A stretch of 32,275 nucleotides of DNA from Myxococcales bacterium (GCA_020201435.1 JAIVGS010000221.1:1-32275), one strand, 5' to 3'. Positions 15,222 through 23,164 are shown, counted from the first letter of the stretch. The notes: generated by a model not told the origin, from the letters alone. A program made the numbers and translations.

Positions 15222-17615
15222 ATGCCCAAGGGCAAGCCGCGCGAACAGGGCGACACCGCGGTCGTCACCGAGAAGAAGTCGAAGACCCAGAAGCCGAAGC
15301 TGTGGAAGGTCATCCTCCACAACGACGACTTCACGACGATGGAGTTCGTCATCCACGTGCTGGAAGTCGTGTTCAATCGGACTCCGGCCGAGGCCCACGA
15401 GCTCATGCTGCAGGTACATACCCGTGGCTGGGCGCGGCTGGTCGAGCTGAAGCGCGATCTCGAGAGCCACCTGGCGGAGGCGCAGCCGCAGCTGCCGGAG
15501 GGCAGCGAGCGCGACCCGGAGCAGACGCGGGCGTTCCAGCGGGTGCTCGAGCGGGCGGCGATGCAGGTGCAGTCGAGCGGGAAGGAGACCATCGACGGCG
15601 GCAACGTGCTCGTCGCGCTCTATCGCGAGCGGGACTCGCATGCGCTCTACCTGCTCGAGAAACAAGGTGTAACGCGACTGGACCTGCTCCGGTACATCTC
15701 CCACGGCGCGCTCAAGGTGCGCGACGAGACCGGCATCCGGCCCGCCGGCGACGACGACGAGCTGCACGCGCAGCCCCAGGGCGACGACGAGGACGGCGGC
15801 CTGGCGGACGACCCACTGGCCGCTTACTGCGTCGATCTGATTTCGCGGGCGGCGGACGGTCGGATCGATCCGCTGGTCGGACGCAAGGCGGAGCTGGAGC
15901 GGACCATCCAGGTCCTCTGCCGGCGCCGCAAGAACAATCCGGTCTACGTGGGTGAAGCCGGCGTCGGAAAGACGGCGCTGGCCGAGGGGCTTGCTCTCGC
16001 CATCAACGAGCAAAAAGTACCCGAGATCCTGAAGGATGCGCCGTTGTACGCGCTCGACCTCGGCGCCCTGCTCGCCGGCACCAAGTTCCGCGGGCAGTTC
16101 GAGGAGCGTTTGAAGGCGGTGGTGAAGGCGCTCGCCGAGAAGCCGGGCGCGATCCTCTTCATCGACGAGATCCACATGCTGGTCGGGGCGGGCGCGACCT
16201 CCGGCGGCTCGATGGACGCGAGCAATCTCTTGAAGCCCGCCCTGGCGAACGGCGAGTTGCGTTGCATCGGCAGCACGACGTTCGCGGACTTCAAGGCCTC
16301 GTTCGATCGCGACAAGGCGCTCGCGCGCCGGTTCCAGAAGATCGAGGTGCTGGAGCCTTCGCGCGACGAGGCGGTCCAGATCCTCCGCGGCCTGCAGAGC
16401 CGGTACGAAGAGCACCATGGCGTGAAGTACAGCGAGGCCGCGGTCGAGGCGGCCGTCGACCTCTCGGCCAAGCACCTCGTCGACCGGCACCTGCCGGACA
16501 AGGCCATCGACGTGATGGACGAGGCCGGCGCGCTGCAGCGGATCATCCCGCCCGAGCAGCGGGTCCAGGTCATCGGCGTGCCGGAGATCGAGCAGGTGGT
16601 CGCGAAGATCGCCCGGATCCCGCCGCGGAGCGTCTCGGCCGACGACAAGACGGCCTTGAAGAGCATGGCCCCCGAGCTGAAGAAGGTGGTCTTCGGCCAG
16701 GACGCGGCGATCGAGTCGCTCGCTTCGGCCATCCTGCTCTCCCGCTCAGGCCTGGGAAATCCGACCAAACCGATCGGCAGCTTCCTCTTCAGCGGCCCGA
16801 CCGGCGTCGGCAAGACCGAGCTCGCGAAGCAGCTCGCCCGCATCATGGGCGTGCCGCTGATCCGCTTCGACATGTCGGAGTACATGGAGAAGCACACCGT
16901 TTCCCGCCTGATCGGCGCGCCTCCCGGCTACGTCGGATTCGACCAGGGCGGCCTTCTCACCGACGCGATCCGCAAGCAGCCGCACGCGGTCCTCCTGCTC
17001 GACGAGGTCGAAAAGGCGCATCCGGACGTCTTCGACATCCTGCTCCAGGTCATGGATCACGCGACCTTGACCGACAACAACGGCCGGCAGAGCGACTTCC
17101 GCCACGTCGCGCTCATCTTCACGACCAACGCCGGCGCTCGCGAGATGTCCGCGGCGCGGATGGGCTTCGGCGCCGGCACCCGCAATTTCATGGTCGGGGG
17201 GACGAAGATCGGCGAGAAGATCGCCTCCTTCGACCTCGATAGCACGGCGGGTGGCGACGCCAAGAAGGCCATCGAGCGGACGTTCTCCCCCGAGTTCCGC
17301 AACCGGCTCGACGGCTGGATCGCGTTTTCCAGCTTGCCGATGGAGATCGTGGAAAAGATCGTCGACAAGCAGGTCGACGAGCTGCGGGCGCAGCTGCGCG
17401 AGAAGAACGTCGAGCTCGAGCTCCGGCCCGACGCCCGTACGTGGTTGGCGGAAAACGGCTTTTCGCCGCAGTTCGGGGCGCGGCCGATGGCCCGGCTGAT
17501 CCAGAGCATCGTCAAGAAGCCGCTGGCGGAGCGGATTTTGTTCGGCGACCTGGAAAAGGGGGGAAAAGTCGTACTCCAGGTCAAGGACGAAAAGCTGGCT
17601 CTCGAGAAGGAATGA
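15222..17615 (+). CDS. clpA: ClpS-ClpA chimera: N-terminal half of ClpS fused to ClpA unfoldase
   Basis: The protein has 797 residues. Residues 25-70 are the first half of ClpS, with the N-degron pocket residues N34, D35, D36, M40 (HNDDFTTM) and H66 (LQVH). At about residue 70 the ClpS sequence stops and continues in frame with the middle of the ClpA N-domain (RLVELKRDLE onward, 72-161). The last third of ClpS and the first repeat of the ClpA N-domain are absent. D1 has Walker A GEAGVGKT (244-251) and Walker B ILFIDE (311-316). D2 has GPTGVGKT (525-532) and LLLDEVEKAH (591-600). ClpA unfolds substrates for ClpP; ClpS delivers N-degron proteins. No stop or frameshift is seen. A natural fusion, a deletion or a bad assembly join all remain possible. 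Confidence 0.93.
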   Translation: MPKGKPREQGDTAVVTEKKSKTQKPKLWKVILHNDDFTTMEFVIHVLEVVFNRTPAEAHELMLQVHTRGWARLVELKRDLESHLAEAQPQLPEGSERDPEQTRAFQRVLERAAMQVQSSGKETIDGGNVLVALYRERDSHALYLLEKQGVTRLDLLRYISHGALKVRDETGIRPAGDDDELHAQPQGDDEDGGLADDPLAAYCVDLISRAADGRIDPLVGRKAELERTIQVLCRRRKNNPVYVGEAGVGKTALAEGLALAINEQKVPEILKDAPLYALDLGALLAGTKFRGQFEERLKAVVKALAEKPGAILFIDEIHMLVGAGATSGGSMDASNLLKPALANGELRCIGSTTFADFKASFDRDKALARRFQKIEVLEPSRDEAVQILRGLQSRYEEHHGVKYSEAAVEAAVDLSAKHLVDRHLPDKAIDVMDEAGALQRIIPPEQRVQVIGVPEIEQVVAKIARIPPRSVSADDKTALKSMAPELKKVVFGQDAAIESLASAILLSRSGLGNPTKPIGSFLFSGPTGVGKTELAKQLARIMGVPLIRFDMSEYMEKHTVSRLIGAPPGYVGFDQGGLLTDAIRKQPHAVLLLDEVEKAHPDVFDILLQVMDHATLTDNNGRQSDFRHVALIFTTNAGAREMSAARMGFGAGTRNFMVGGTKIGEKIASFDLDSTAGGDAKKAIERTFSPEFRNRLDGWIAFSSLPMEIVEKIVDKQVDELRAQLREKNVELELRPDARTWLAENGFSPQFGARPMARLIQSIVKKPLAERILFGDLEKGGKVVLQVKDEKLALEKE

Positions 17616-17648
17616 AGAATACCCGGCCCGCTCCGGTAGAATGGGAGC

Positions 17649-18212
17649 ATGCTTCTCGCGCTCGCGCTGCTGGTGGGTCAGGCCGAACCGTCGGCGTTCG
17701 CCTGTACGTTCGAGTCGGCGATCGGCGGTTCCCGCTGCATCTACGAGGCGGAATCGGCCTCCGGCGACGCCCAGGAGAACAGCAAAAACGCCGCGGAGGC
17801 CGGCGCTCGAGGCTGCGCGGGTGCCGCGCGCCGCGACGCAAGTCTACGGAAGGACTGCGAAAAAGCTGTCGCCGAGGCGAGCCTTGGGCCGCGCTGCGCG
17901 CTCGCTGCCCGGCTGTCCGACGCGCGCGGCCGGCTGACGCCGCAGGCGCAGGGTTGCGTCGAGGCGCTCCGCCAGGCGATCGCCCGGACCTCGCGCGCGG
18001 CGGCCCTTTCGCTCGAGTGCTGCAGTTGCCTGGATCAGGCGCGATGCGCGGTGAGCGCGTCGCAGTGCAAGGCCGAGCTCGCCGATCTGATGCCCGGGCC
18101 GGCGCTGAAGTCATGCCTCGCCAAATCGTGCTCCGACGCTTGCGCCTTCGTCGCTCCCGCCCGTGAACCGGCCCCGCCTCCTCCCGCCGCTGACCATTCC
18201 GACAAGATTTGA
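17649..18212 (+). CDS. Cysteine-rich secreted protein of unknown function
   Basis: The protein has 187 residues starting at ATG 17649, with a signal peptide (MLLALALLVGQAEPSAFA) ending just before the first mature cysteine. The mature chain is mostly Ala-rich helix-forming sequence. It has about 14 cysteines, including CCSCLDQARC and KSCLAKSCSDAC, and ends in a Pro-rich tail (REPAPPPPAA). This suggests a helical, disulfide-stapled exported protein. I do not recognise the family. It lies 33 bases after the clpS-clpA stop and 11 bases before the next lipoprotein gene, so it is probably co-transcribed with at least the latter. Confidence 0.65.
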   Translation: MLLALALLVGQAEPSAFACTFESAIGGSRCIYEAESASGDAQENSKNAAEAGARGCAGAARRDASLRKDCEKAVAEASLGPRCALAARLSDARGRLTPQAQGCVEALRQAIARTSRAAALSLECCSCLDQARCAVSASQCKAELADLMPGPALKSCLAKSCSDACAFVAPAREPAPPPPAADHSDKI

Positions 18213-18223
18213 AGGAGCTCCCG

Positions 18224-19111
18224 ATGCGTACGTCGATCGCCGTCCTGGTTCTCGCCGCAGCCTGCGCCACCGCTGAACCGCCGGTGGCGACCGCGCCGGC
18301 GCGCCTCGAAGTCGTTCCGCCGCGCGCGGCGCCCCCGTTCGACGCGCGCGCGTTCGCCGCCGATCAGCTGTCGCCGGCCGACTGCGAGACCGCCGCGCGC
18401 CAGATCCACCAGAACAACGCCGATCAAGGCTGGACCGCGCTCGTCGCCTGCGTCGAGCGGACGCGGTGGCCGCGCGGCGAGTTCACCATTCTCGAGCGGC
18501 TGACCGGCGGATTCTGGGACCTCGACCTGCAGACGCGGGCCGATGCGCCGCGGCTGGTCGCGCGGGTGATCGCGCTGCGCGGCGGCGACGTCGAGGGCGA
18601 CATCCCCCTCGCGCAGAAGAGCCGCGTACCTTTGTTCACCCTCGCGGCGGCAGTGCGCCAGCCGGACGTCTACAGGGGCCGATGGGTGGTGATCCGCGCC
18701 GCCGTCAGCGAGATGAAGGCGAATGCCGCGTATGTACGTGAGACCTCGTTGCGGGCGACCGCGCGCGAAGTGCAGGTCGGACCGACGCGGCGGACCGAGC
18801 ATTCGAGCACCACCTCGGCCAGCGCGGACGTGCAGACGACGCGGTTCGGCAACGCGAGCGGCAGCGCGCGGGTCCATTCGACCGACCGGACCGATTCGTC
18901 GCTGGTCAAGCAGAAGTTCGAGAACGAGCGCGTCGAGACCGGCCGCCAGGCGGTGGGGAGGCTGGCGCAGCCGGATCCGTTCCTCGAGCCGGACAAGGAC
19001 TTCATCTTCATCGCCCGGTTCGACGGAGTGCGGCCGGGCGAGGACGACGCGCCCGTCGCGCTCCTGTCGATCGCCGGCTACTACCGGCCGAACGCGCTGC
19101 TCATCCAGTGA
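18224..19111 (+). CDS. Predicted lipoprotein of unknown function
   Basis: The protein has 295 residues. ATG 18224 has a clear AAGGAG site seven bases upstream, so the in-frame TTG at 18209 is rejected. The N-terminus MRTSIAVLVLAAAC is a lipoprotein signal (Cys14), followed by a Pro/Ala-rich linker. The body has a helical part (about 45-130) and a beta-rich part with VPLFTLAAAVRQPDVYRGRW and VVIRAAVSEMKAN. The latter resembles short OB-fold-like modules in other deltaproteobacterial lipoproteins. There is a charged Ser/Thr-rich insertion near residues 190-235. No catalytic residues can be named. It converges with the enoyl-CoA hydratase gene with nine bases between them. Confidence 0.65.
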   Translation: MRTSIAVLVLAAACATAEPPVATAPARLEVVPPRAAPPFDARAFAADQLSPADCETAARQIHQNNADQGWTALVACVERTRWPRGEFTILERLTGGFWDLDLQTRADAPRLVARVIALRGGDVEGDIPLAQKSRVPLFTLAAAVRQPDVYRGRWVVIRAAVSEMKANAAYVRETSLRATAREVQVGPTRRTEHSSTTSASADVQTTRFGNASGSARVHSTDRTDSSLVKQKFENERVETGRQAVGRLAQPDPFLEPDKDFIFIARFDGVRPGEDDAPVALLSIAGYYRPNALLIQ

Positions 19112-19120
19112 GGACCGCGG

Positions 19121-19897
19121 TCAGCGGCCCTTCCACGACGGGCGGCGCCGCTCCGCGAACGCCTTCAGGCCTTCGAGCCGATCCTCGCTGAGGAGGACTC
19201 TCTCGTAGTGCCGGCGCTCGGCCTCGAGCGCGGCGTCGACGGCGAGGTCCCAGCTTTCGTTGATCGACGCCTTGGCCGCGGCGACCGCGACCGGCGCGTT
19301 GTCGGCGATCTCCCCGGCGAGCGCGAGGGCGGCCGAGACGACGTCGCCGGCGGCCGAGATGCGGTTGGCGAGGCCGATCTGCAGCGCCTCGGACGCTTCG
19401 ACGCGGCGGGCGGTGAGAATCATGTCGTGCGCGCGGCCGATGCCGACGATGCGGGCGAGCCGGACGGTGCCGCCGCCGCCGGGGATCACCCCAACTTTCG
19501 TCTCGGTCAGGCCGATCTGGGCGGAGGGGTCCATCACCCGCAGATCGCAAGCCAGCGCGAGCTCGCAGCCGCCCCCGAGGGCGAGCCCGTTGACCGCGGC
19601 GATCCAGGGCTTGGCGCAGCGCTCGATCTCGCGGAATCCGGCGTGCAGCTCGACCAGCCAGCGACGGATGTCGTCCTCGGTCCAGCTGGTGCGCTCTTTC
19701 AGGTTGGCGCCGGCGCAGAAGGCGCGGTTGCCGCTGCCGGTCAGGACCACGGCGCGGACGCTCGCCTCGACCGATGCCTGGCGCGCGTGCTGCGCCAGCT
19801 CGGCCACCAGGGCGCGCGAGAGCACGTTCATCTGCGGCTCTTTGTCGATGGTGAGAATCCGCGCGCTACCGCGATCTTCGGTTCGTAGTTCGGGCAT
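19121..19897 (-). CDS. Enoyl-CoA hydratase, possibly methylglutaconyl-CoA hydratase
   Basis: Crotonase-fold hydratase of 258 residues, normal length. It has the CoA and oxyanion motif RAFCAGANLKER (58-69) and NGLALGGGCELALACDLRV with E112. The second acid is E132 in LTETKVGVIPGGGGTVRL. Both catalytic glutamates of a true hydratase are present. The AGANLKER form and the neighbouring HMG-CoA lyase resemble AUH/LiuC, which hydrates 3-methylglutaconyl-CoA in leucine breakdown; a general short-chain enoyl-CoA hydratase is the alternative. Its ATG follows the HMG-CoA lyase TAA with no bases between, so the two are surely co-translated. Confidence 0.9.
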   Translation of the reverse strand: MPELRTEDRGSARILTIDKEPQMNVLSRALVAELAQHARQASVEASVRAVVLTGSGNRAFCAGANLKERTSWTEDDIRRWLVELHAGFREIERCAKPWIAAVNGLALGGGCELALACDLRVMDPSAQIGLTETKVGVIPGGGGTVRLARIVGIGRAHDMILTARRVEASEALQIGLANRISAAGDVVSAALALAGEIADNAPVAVAAAKASINESWDLAVDAALEAERRHYERVLLSEDRLEGLKAFAERRRPSWKGR

Positions 19898-20824
19898 TTA
19901 CGTGCTCGCTTCGGCGCGGGCCTCGCCGGGGTGGCGGCGGCCGAGGGCGGCCTGCAGGCGGCGGCCGGTGAGCTTGTGGCCGATCAATCGCTGGGCGAGC
20001 TCGCCCGCCTCGAAGAGCTTTTCCAGATCGACGCCGGTCGCGATCTCCATGTCGTCGAGCATCGAGGCGAGATCTTCGGTCGCGAGATTGCCGGCCGCGC
20101 CCGGTGCGTAGGGGCAGCCGCCCATGCCGCCGATGCTGGTGTCGAAGATGGTGATCCCCATCTCCAGGCCGACCAGGCAGTTGGCGAGCGCGGTGCCGTT
20201 GGTGTCGTGCAGGTGCAGGGCGAGATACCCGGGATCGAGGTGTTTCAGAAACAGCTCGAGAATCGTCCGCGTCTGCAGGGGGTTGCCGACGCCGATCGTA
20301 TCGCCCAGCGAGAGCTCGTCGCAGCCGATCTTCTTCAGCTCCCGCGAGATCTCGAGCGCGCGCATCGGGTCGACCTTGCCCTCGTACGGGCAGCCCCAGA
20401 CGGTGCTCAGGTAGGCGCGGACGAAGCGGCCCTGCTTCTTCGCCGCCGGGACGATCTGCGCGAAGTGCCCGAGCGACTCCGCGATGCTCTTGTTGGTGTT
20501 CTTCTGGTTGTGCGTCTCGCTCGACGACATGAAGACCGCGACCTCGCGCAGGCCGGCAGCGATGGCGCGGTCGAGGCCGGTCCGGTTCGGCACCAGGGCG
20601 GCGTAGCGCGGGCCCGGCGGAAGGCGGCTGGCGAGCTTGTCGGTGTCGGCGAGCTGCGGGATCCAGTCGGGCCGCACGAACGAGCCGATCTCGATGCGGG
20701 AAAGGCCCGCGGCTGCGAGCTTCTCGATCAGGCGCACCTTGTCGTCGACCGGGAGCTGCGCCGCCTCGTTCTGCAGCCCGTCGCGCGGACCGACTTCGTA
20801 CAGCGTGACGCGCGGCGGGTACAT
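19898..20824 (-). CDS. Hydroxymethylglutaryl-CoA lyase
   Basis: HMG-CoA lyase splits 3-hydroxy-3-methylglutaryl-CoA into acetoacetate and acetyl-CoA, the last step of leucine degradation. The 308-residue TIM barrel shows VGPRDGLQNE (R14, D15, E20), SFVRPDWIPQLAD, SLGDTIGVGNP, the metal ligands HLHDTNGTALAN (H204, H206) and the signature GGMGGCPYAPGAAGN with C237 on the active-site loop. The common SFVSPKW form is SFVRPDW here, a variation outside the metal site. It is the second gene after the B12-binding subunit (three-base gap) and abuts the hydratase. Confidence 0.94.
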   Translation of the reverse strand: MYPPRVTLYEVGPRDGLQNEAAQLPVDDKVRLIEKLAAAGLSRIEIGSFVRPDWIPQLADTDKLASRLPPGPRYAALVPNRTGLDRAIAAGLREVAVFMSSSETHNQKNTNKSIAESLGHFAQIVPAAKKQGRFVRAYLSTVWGCPYEGKVDPMRALEISRELKKIGCDELSLGDTIGVGNPLQTRTILELFLKHLDPGYLALHLHDTNGTALANCLVGLEMGITIFDTSIGGMGGCPYAPGAAGNLATEDLASMLDDMEIATGVDLEKLFEAGELAQRLIGHKLTGRRLQAALGRRHPGEARAEAST

Positions 20825-20827
20825 GGG

Positions 20828-21238
20828 TCAGCTCCGCGGCCGCACGTTCTCGCGGACCCACCTGGCGATCGAGCCGGTGGTCGCGCCGGGAGTGAAGATC
20901 TCGCTCACGCCCATCTTCTTGAGCTGCGGGATGTCCGGGTCGGGGATGATGCCGCCGCCGAAGACGATCACGTCGTCGGCGCCCTCCTTGCGCAGCAGAT
21001 CGATGACCGCGGGAAAGAGCGTCATGTGCGCGCCGGACATGATCGAGAGGCCGATCCCGTCGACGTCCTCCTGGACGGCGGTCGAGACGATCATCTCCGG
21101 CGTCTGGTGGAGGCCGGTGTAGATCACTTCGAAGCCTTCGTCGCGGAGGGCTCGGGCGATGATCTTGGCGCCGCGATCGTGGCCGTCGAGGCCGGGTTTC
21201 GCCACCAGGATCCGGACCTTGCGGGAGTTGTCTGCCAT
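20828..21238 (-). CDS. B12-binding small subunit of an acyl-CoA mutase
   Basis: The 136-residue stand-alone cobalamin-binding domain has the DxHxxG motif (D18-G-H20-DRG), where H20 is the lower axial cobalt ligand, plus GLSIMSGAH and FGGGIIP. Length and sequence fit the small subunits of isobutyryl-CoA mutase, 2-hydroxyisobutyryl-CoA mutase and archaeal-type methylmalonyl-CoA mutase. Its natural partner is the large subunit at 23165-24853, which lies upstream on the same strand but is separated by two minus-strand and two plus-strand genes. It starts one base from the methyltransferase stop and runs on into the HMG-CoA lyase gene. Confidence 0.93.
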   Translation of the reverse strand: MADNSRKVRILVAKPGLDGHDRGAKIIARALRDEGFEVIYTGLHQTPEMIVSTAVQEDVDGIGLSIMSGAHMTLFPAVIDLLRKEGADDVIVFGGGIIPDPDIPQLKKMGVSEIFTPGATTGSIARWVRENVRPRS

Positions 21239-21239
21239 T

Positions 21240-21941
21240 TCAGGGCTTCTCCAGAAGGGCGACGAGTTGCGGCGACGATTCGGTCAACGGCGCGCTGCGC
21301 AGGACGAGGCCGGCTCGGGCAGCCAGGTCCGACAGCGCGGGTGGCGCATAGTATCGGATGCAAAATGTGGCGGAAAGGCGCACACCGCTGTCGGTGGTGA
21401 TGGATTTCGTCACCCGGTCGACAGTGCCGTCGAAGGCGCTCTCCTCGACCACGCGGCCGAGGCCTTCGACCTCCTCCTCGAAGTGCGACGACGGCGACAG
21501 CCGCAGCGGATTGTCGGTGGTGAGCACCAGGGCGCCGCCGGGCCGCAGGACGCGGGCGCACTCCTCGAGCGCGCCGCGGCTTTCCTCGTCGCTGCCGAGG
21601 AACATCGAGCTGTAAAAGCAGAACGCGGCGGCGAGCGAATCGGCGTAGAGGGGCAGCGCCTGCAAGTCCGCTCGGACGAGGCGGGCCGCGGGCGCCTGGG
21701 CGCTCGCTTCGGCAAGCAGCAGCGCGCTGCGGTCGATCCCGATCGGGTGCGGATGTCCTTGTTCCACCAGCGCTTTGAGGTGGCGGCCGTACCCGCAGCC
21801 GAGGTCGGCGACCGGTTTGCCGGGGCTGACCTGCGCCAGCGCGAGGGCCATCGCGACGTCGGTCCGGGCCAGCCGTGGCGGAGCGAATCGCCGCGTAGTC
21901 TCGAGGAAGACGCGGTCGGCTACTTCGTCGCCGGGATCCAT
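21240..21941 (-). CDS. Class I SAM-dependent methyltransferase
   Basis: The protein has 233 residues from ATG 21941, which sits inside the last codons of the HxlR gene (22-base overlap); the longer frame back to 22181 would cover most of that gene. The Rossmann-fold methyltransferase core shows motif [10 protein letters not shown] (44-52), an acidic residue after strand 2 (IGIDRS), [12 protein letters not shown], and [16 protein letters not shown] after strand 4. The C-terminal third ([23 protein letters not shown]) is unlike the common ubiquinone methylases. The substrate is unknown. It is co-transcribed with the HxlR regulator and may be part of its response. Confidence 0.87.
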   Translation of the reverse strand: MDPGDEVADRVFLETTRRFAPPRLARTDVAMALALAQVSPGKPVADLGCGYGRHLKALVEQGHPHPIGIDRSALLLAEASAQAPAARLVRADLQALPLYADSLAAAFCFYSSMFLGSDEESRGALEECARVLRPGGALVLTTDNPLRLSPSSHFEEEVEGLGRVVEESAFDGTVDRVTKSITTDSGVRLSATFCIRYYAPPALSDLAARAGLVLRSAPLTESSPQLVALLEKP

Positions 21942-22243
21942 TGGTCCGCCCAGCGTTCGAGCTCGTCGACGACCCGGCCAAGGCCGCGGCCCATGTTCGT
22001 CAGGCGGTATTCGACGCCGACGGGGCGCTCGTCCAGGACGCGGCGCTGGATGACGCCGGCGCGCTCGAGCTCCTTGAGGCGCTGGATCAACATCCGCTCG
22101 CTCACCGCGTCCAGGGCCTGGACGAGCTCGCAATAGCGCCTGGGCCGGGTGATCAGCGCTTGCACGATCAGCGCGGTCCAACGCTTGCCGAGGAGATCGG
22201 CGGCAGTGTGGAACCGCTGGCAGGCTGGGACGGGCCTCTGCAT
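21920..22243 (-). CDS. HxlR-family winged-helix transcription regulator
   Basis: The 107-residue dimeric HxlR/DUF24-type regulator has the N-terminal Cys (C8, PACQRFHTAADLL), the GKRWTALIVQAL helix, the recognition helix region (VSERMLIQRLKELERAGVI) and the wing VEYRLTNMGRGL. Several family members sense electrophiles or redox state through this conserved Cys. A near-perfect ACTTAC/GTAAGT palindrome lies between this gene and the divergent yceI-like gene, the expected site for autoregulation and control of the neighbour. The gene overlaps the methyltransferase start by 22 bases. Confidence 0.92.
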   Translation of the reverse strand: MQRPVPACQRFHTAADLLGKRWTALIVQALITRPRRYCELVQALDAVSERMLIQRLKELERAGVIQRRVLDERPVGVEYRLTNMGRGLGRVVDELERWADQWIPATK

Positions 22244-22292
22244 CGAGGGGAGTATAGCGCCGCGAATCCCTTACCGCACGAAAGCATCAGTT

Positions 22293-22327
22293 ACTTACGA
22301 AAAGTAAGTTCCAAACCTTTTGTAAGT
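22293..22327. promoter_or_regulatory. Probable HxlR operator between divergent genes
   Basis: Perfect inverted repeat ACTTAC (22293-22298), GAAAA spacer, GTAAGT (22304-22309). A third GTAAGT half-site lies at 22322-22327, 18 bases on, in the same orientation. The site stands 35-50 bases before the yceI-like ATG and about 50 bases from the HxlR start, so it can control both. Palindromes of this form are typical of HxlR regulators. Confidence 0.75.
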
Positions 22328-22343
22328 CCTTGGAGGACACGTC

Positions 22344-22892
22344 ATGGCAGTCAGCACCTGGAACATCGACCCCTCGCACTCGGCCATCCACTTCTCGGTC
22401 CGCCACATGGTGGTCTCGAAGACGCGCGGCCGCTTCACCAAATGGAACGGGCAGATCGCTTTCGACCCCGAGCGGCCGGAGGCCTCGTCGGTGCAGGTCA
22501 CCATCGAGCCGGCGAGCATCGACACCGCCGACGCACAGCGCGACGGGCACCTCAAGTCGGCCGATTTCTTTGACGTCGAGAAGTACCCGCAGGCGAGCTT
22601 CAAGAGCACGAGCGTCGCGGAGTTGGGCGGCGACAGGTACCGGATCACCGGCGACCTCACCGTCCATGGTGTGACGAAGTCGGTCTCGTTCGACGCCGTT
22701 TTCGAGGGCGCAGGGAAGGATCCGTGGGGCGGCGAGCGGGCGGGCTTCAGCGGCGCGCTCACGATCGACCGTCGCGAGTTCGGTCTGCAGTGGAACAAGG
22801 CGCTCGAGACCGGCGGCGTGCTGGTCGGCGACAAGGTCGAGCTGACGCTAGAAGTGGAAGCGGTCAAGCAGGCCGCCGTGAAGGCCGCGTAA
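22344..22892 (+). CDS. YceI-family polyisoprenoid-binding-like protein
   Basis: This 182-residue YceI-fold (lipocalin-like beta-barrel) protein starts at ATG 22344 behind a strong GGAGGA site at 22332-22337. Family markers are WNIDPSHSAIHFSVRHMVVSKTRGRF at the start, DAQRDGHLKSADFFDVEKYP and the GDLTVHGVTKSV segment. There is no signal peptide, so unlike E. coli YceI it is probably cytoplasmic. YceI proteins bind polyisoprenoid or fatty-acyl compounds; the ligand is unknown here. The HxlR operator upstream suggests it is induced by the signal that HxlR senses. Confidence 0.92.
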   Translation: MAVSTWNIDPSHSAIHFSVRHMVVSKTRGRFTKWNGQIAFDPERPEASSVQVTIEPASIDTADAQRDGHLKSADFFDVEKYPQASFKSTSVAELGGDRYRITGDLTVHGVTKSVSFDAVFEGAGKDPWGGERAGFSGALTIDRREFGLQWNKALETGGVLVGDKVELTLEVEAVKQAAVKAA

Positions 22893-22940
22893 GTCCGCGG
22901 AATCACAGCGATGTCAGACCCGTGCTGCAGAATGCGCAGC

Positions 22941-23126
22941 ATGGAGATCGAAATCGAGATCGAGGAGGCGCGGCGTCGTTGGCCCGAGTTGCTCGCCAAA
23001 GCGGCCAACGGCGACCGCGTCGTTCTTCTGTGCGACGGCCACCACATCGGCGCGCTGGTCGGCCCGGAAGACATGGAGGCGGTGCTCCGCTGGCGCGCCA
23101 CCGGTGAGACCGGGCCTCCGAATTGA
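22941..23126 (+). CDS. Phd/YefM-type antitoxin-like protein, no toxin partner visible
   Basis: A 61-residue protein from ATG 22941; an in-frame ATG at 22911 would add ten residues rich in Cys, Arg and Met that are unlike the family. The pattern EARRRWPELLAKAANGDRVV, then VLLCDGHHIGALVGPEDMEA, matches the Phd/YefM DNA-binding antitoxin N-domain, here with a short C-terminal tail. Such antitoxins normally sit directly before a PIN, RelE or Doc toxin gene. Here the next gene is the mutase large subunit on the opposite strand. It may be a remnant or a stand-alone regulator. Confidence 0.7.
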   Translation: MEIEIEIEEARRRWPELLAKAANGDRVVLLCDGHHIGALVGPEDMEAVLRWRATGETGPPN

Positions 23127-23139
23127 ATTCGCGGTAATC

Positions 23140-23162
23140 GGCAGCCGGCAGCCGGTAGCCGG
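23140..23162. repeat. Three tandem heptamers between convergent genes
   Basis: GGCAGCC, GGCAGCC and GGTAGCC follow each other, plus a final GG, in the short space between the antitoxin stop and the mutase stop. Copies are too few and too short for a CRISPR or a clear variable-number repeat. Confidence 0.4.
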
Positions 23163-23164
23163 TT

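Noticed and set aside
22911-22940. Earlier ATG for the antitoxin-like gene
   Set aside because: The ten added residues do not match the Phd/YefM N-terminus and no ribosome-binding site precedes them; this stays a judgement call.
23140-23162. CRISPR or recombination site from the three heptamers
   Set aside because: Only three very short copies with no spacers; listed as a minor repeat only.
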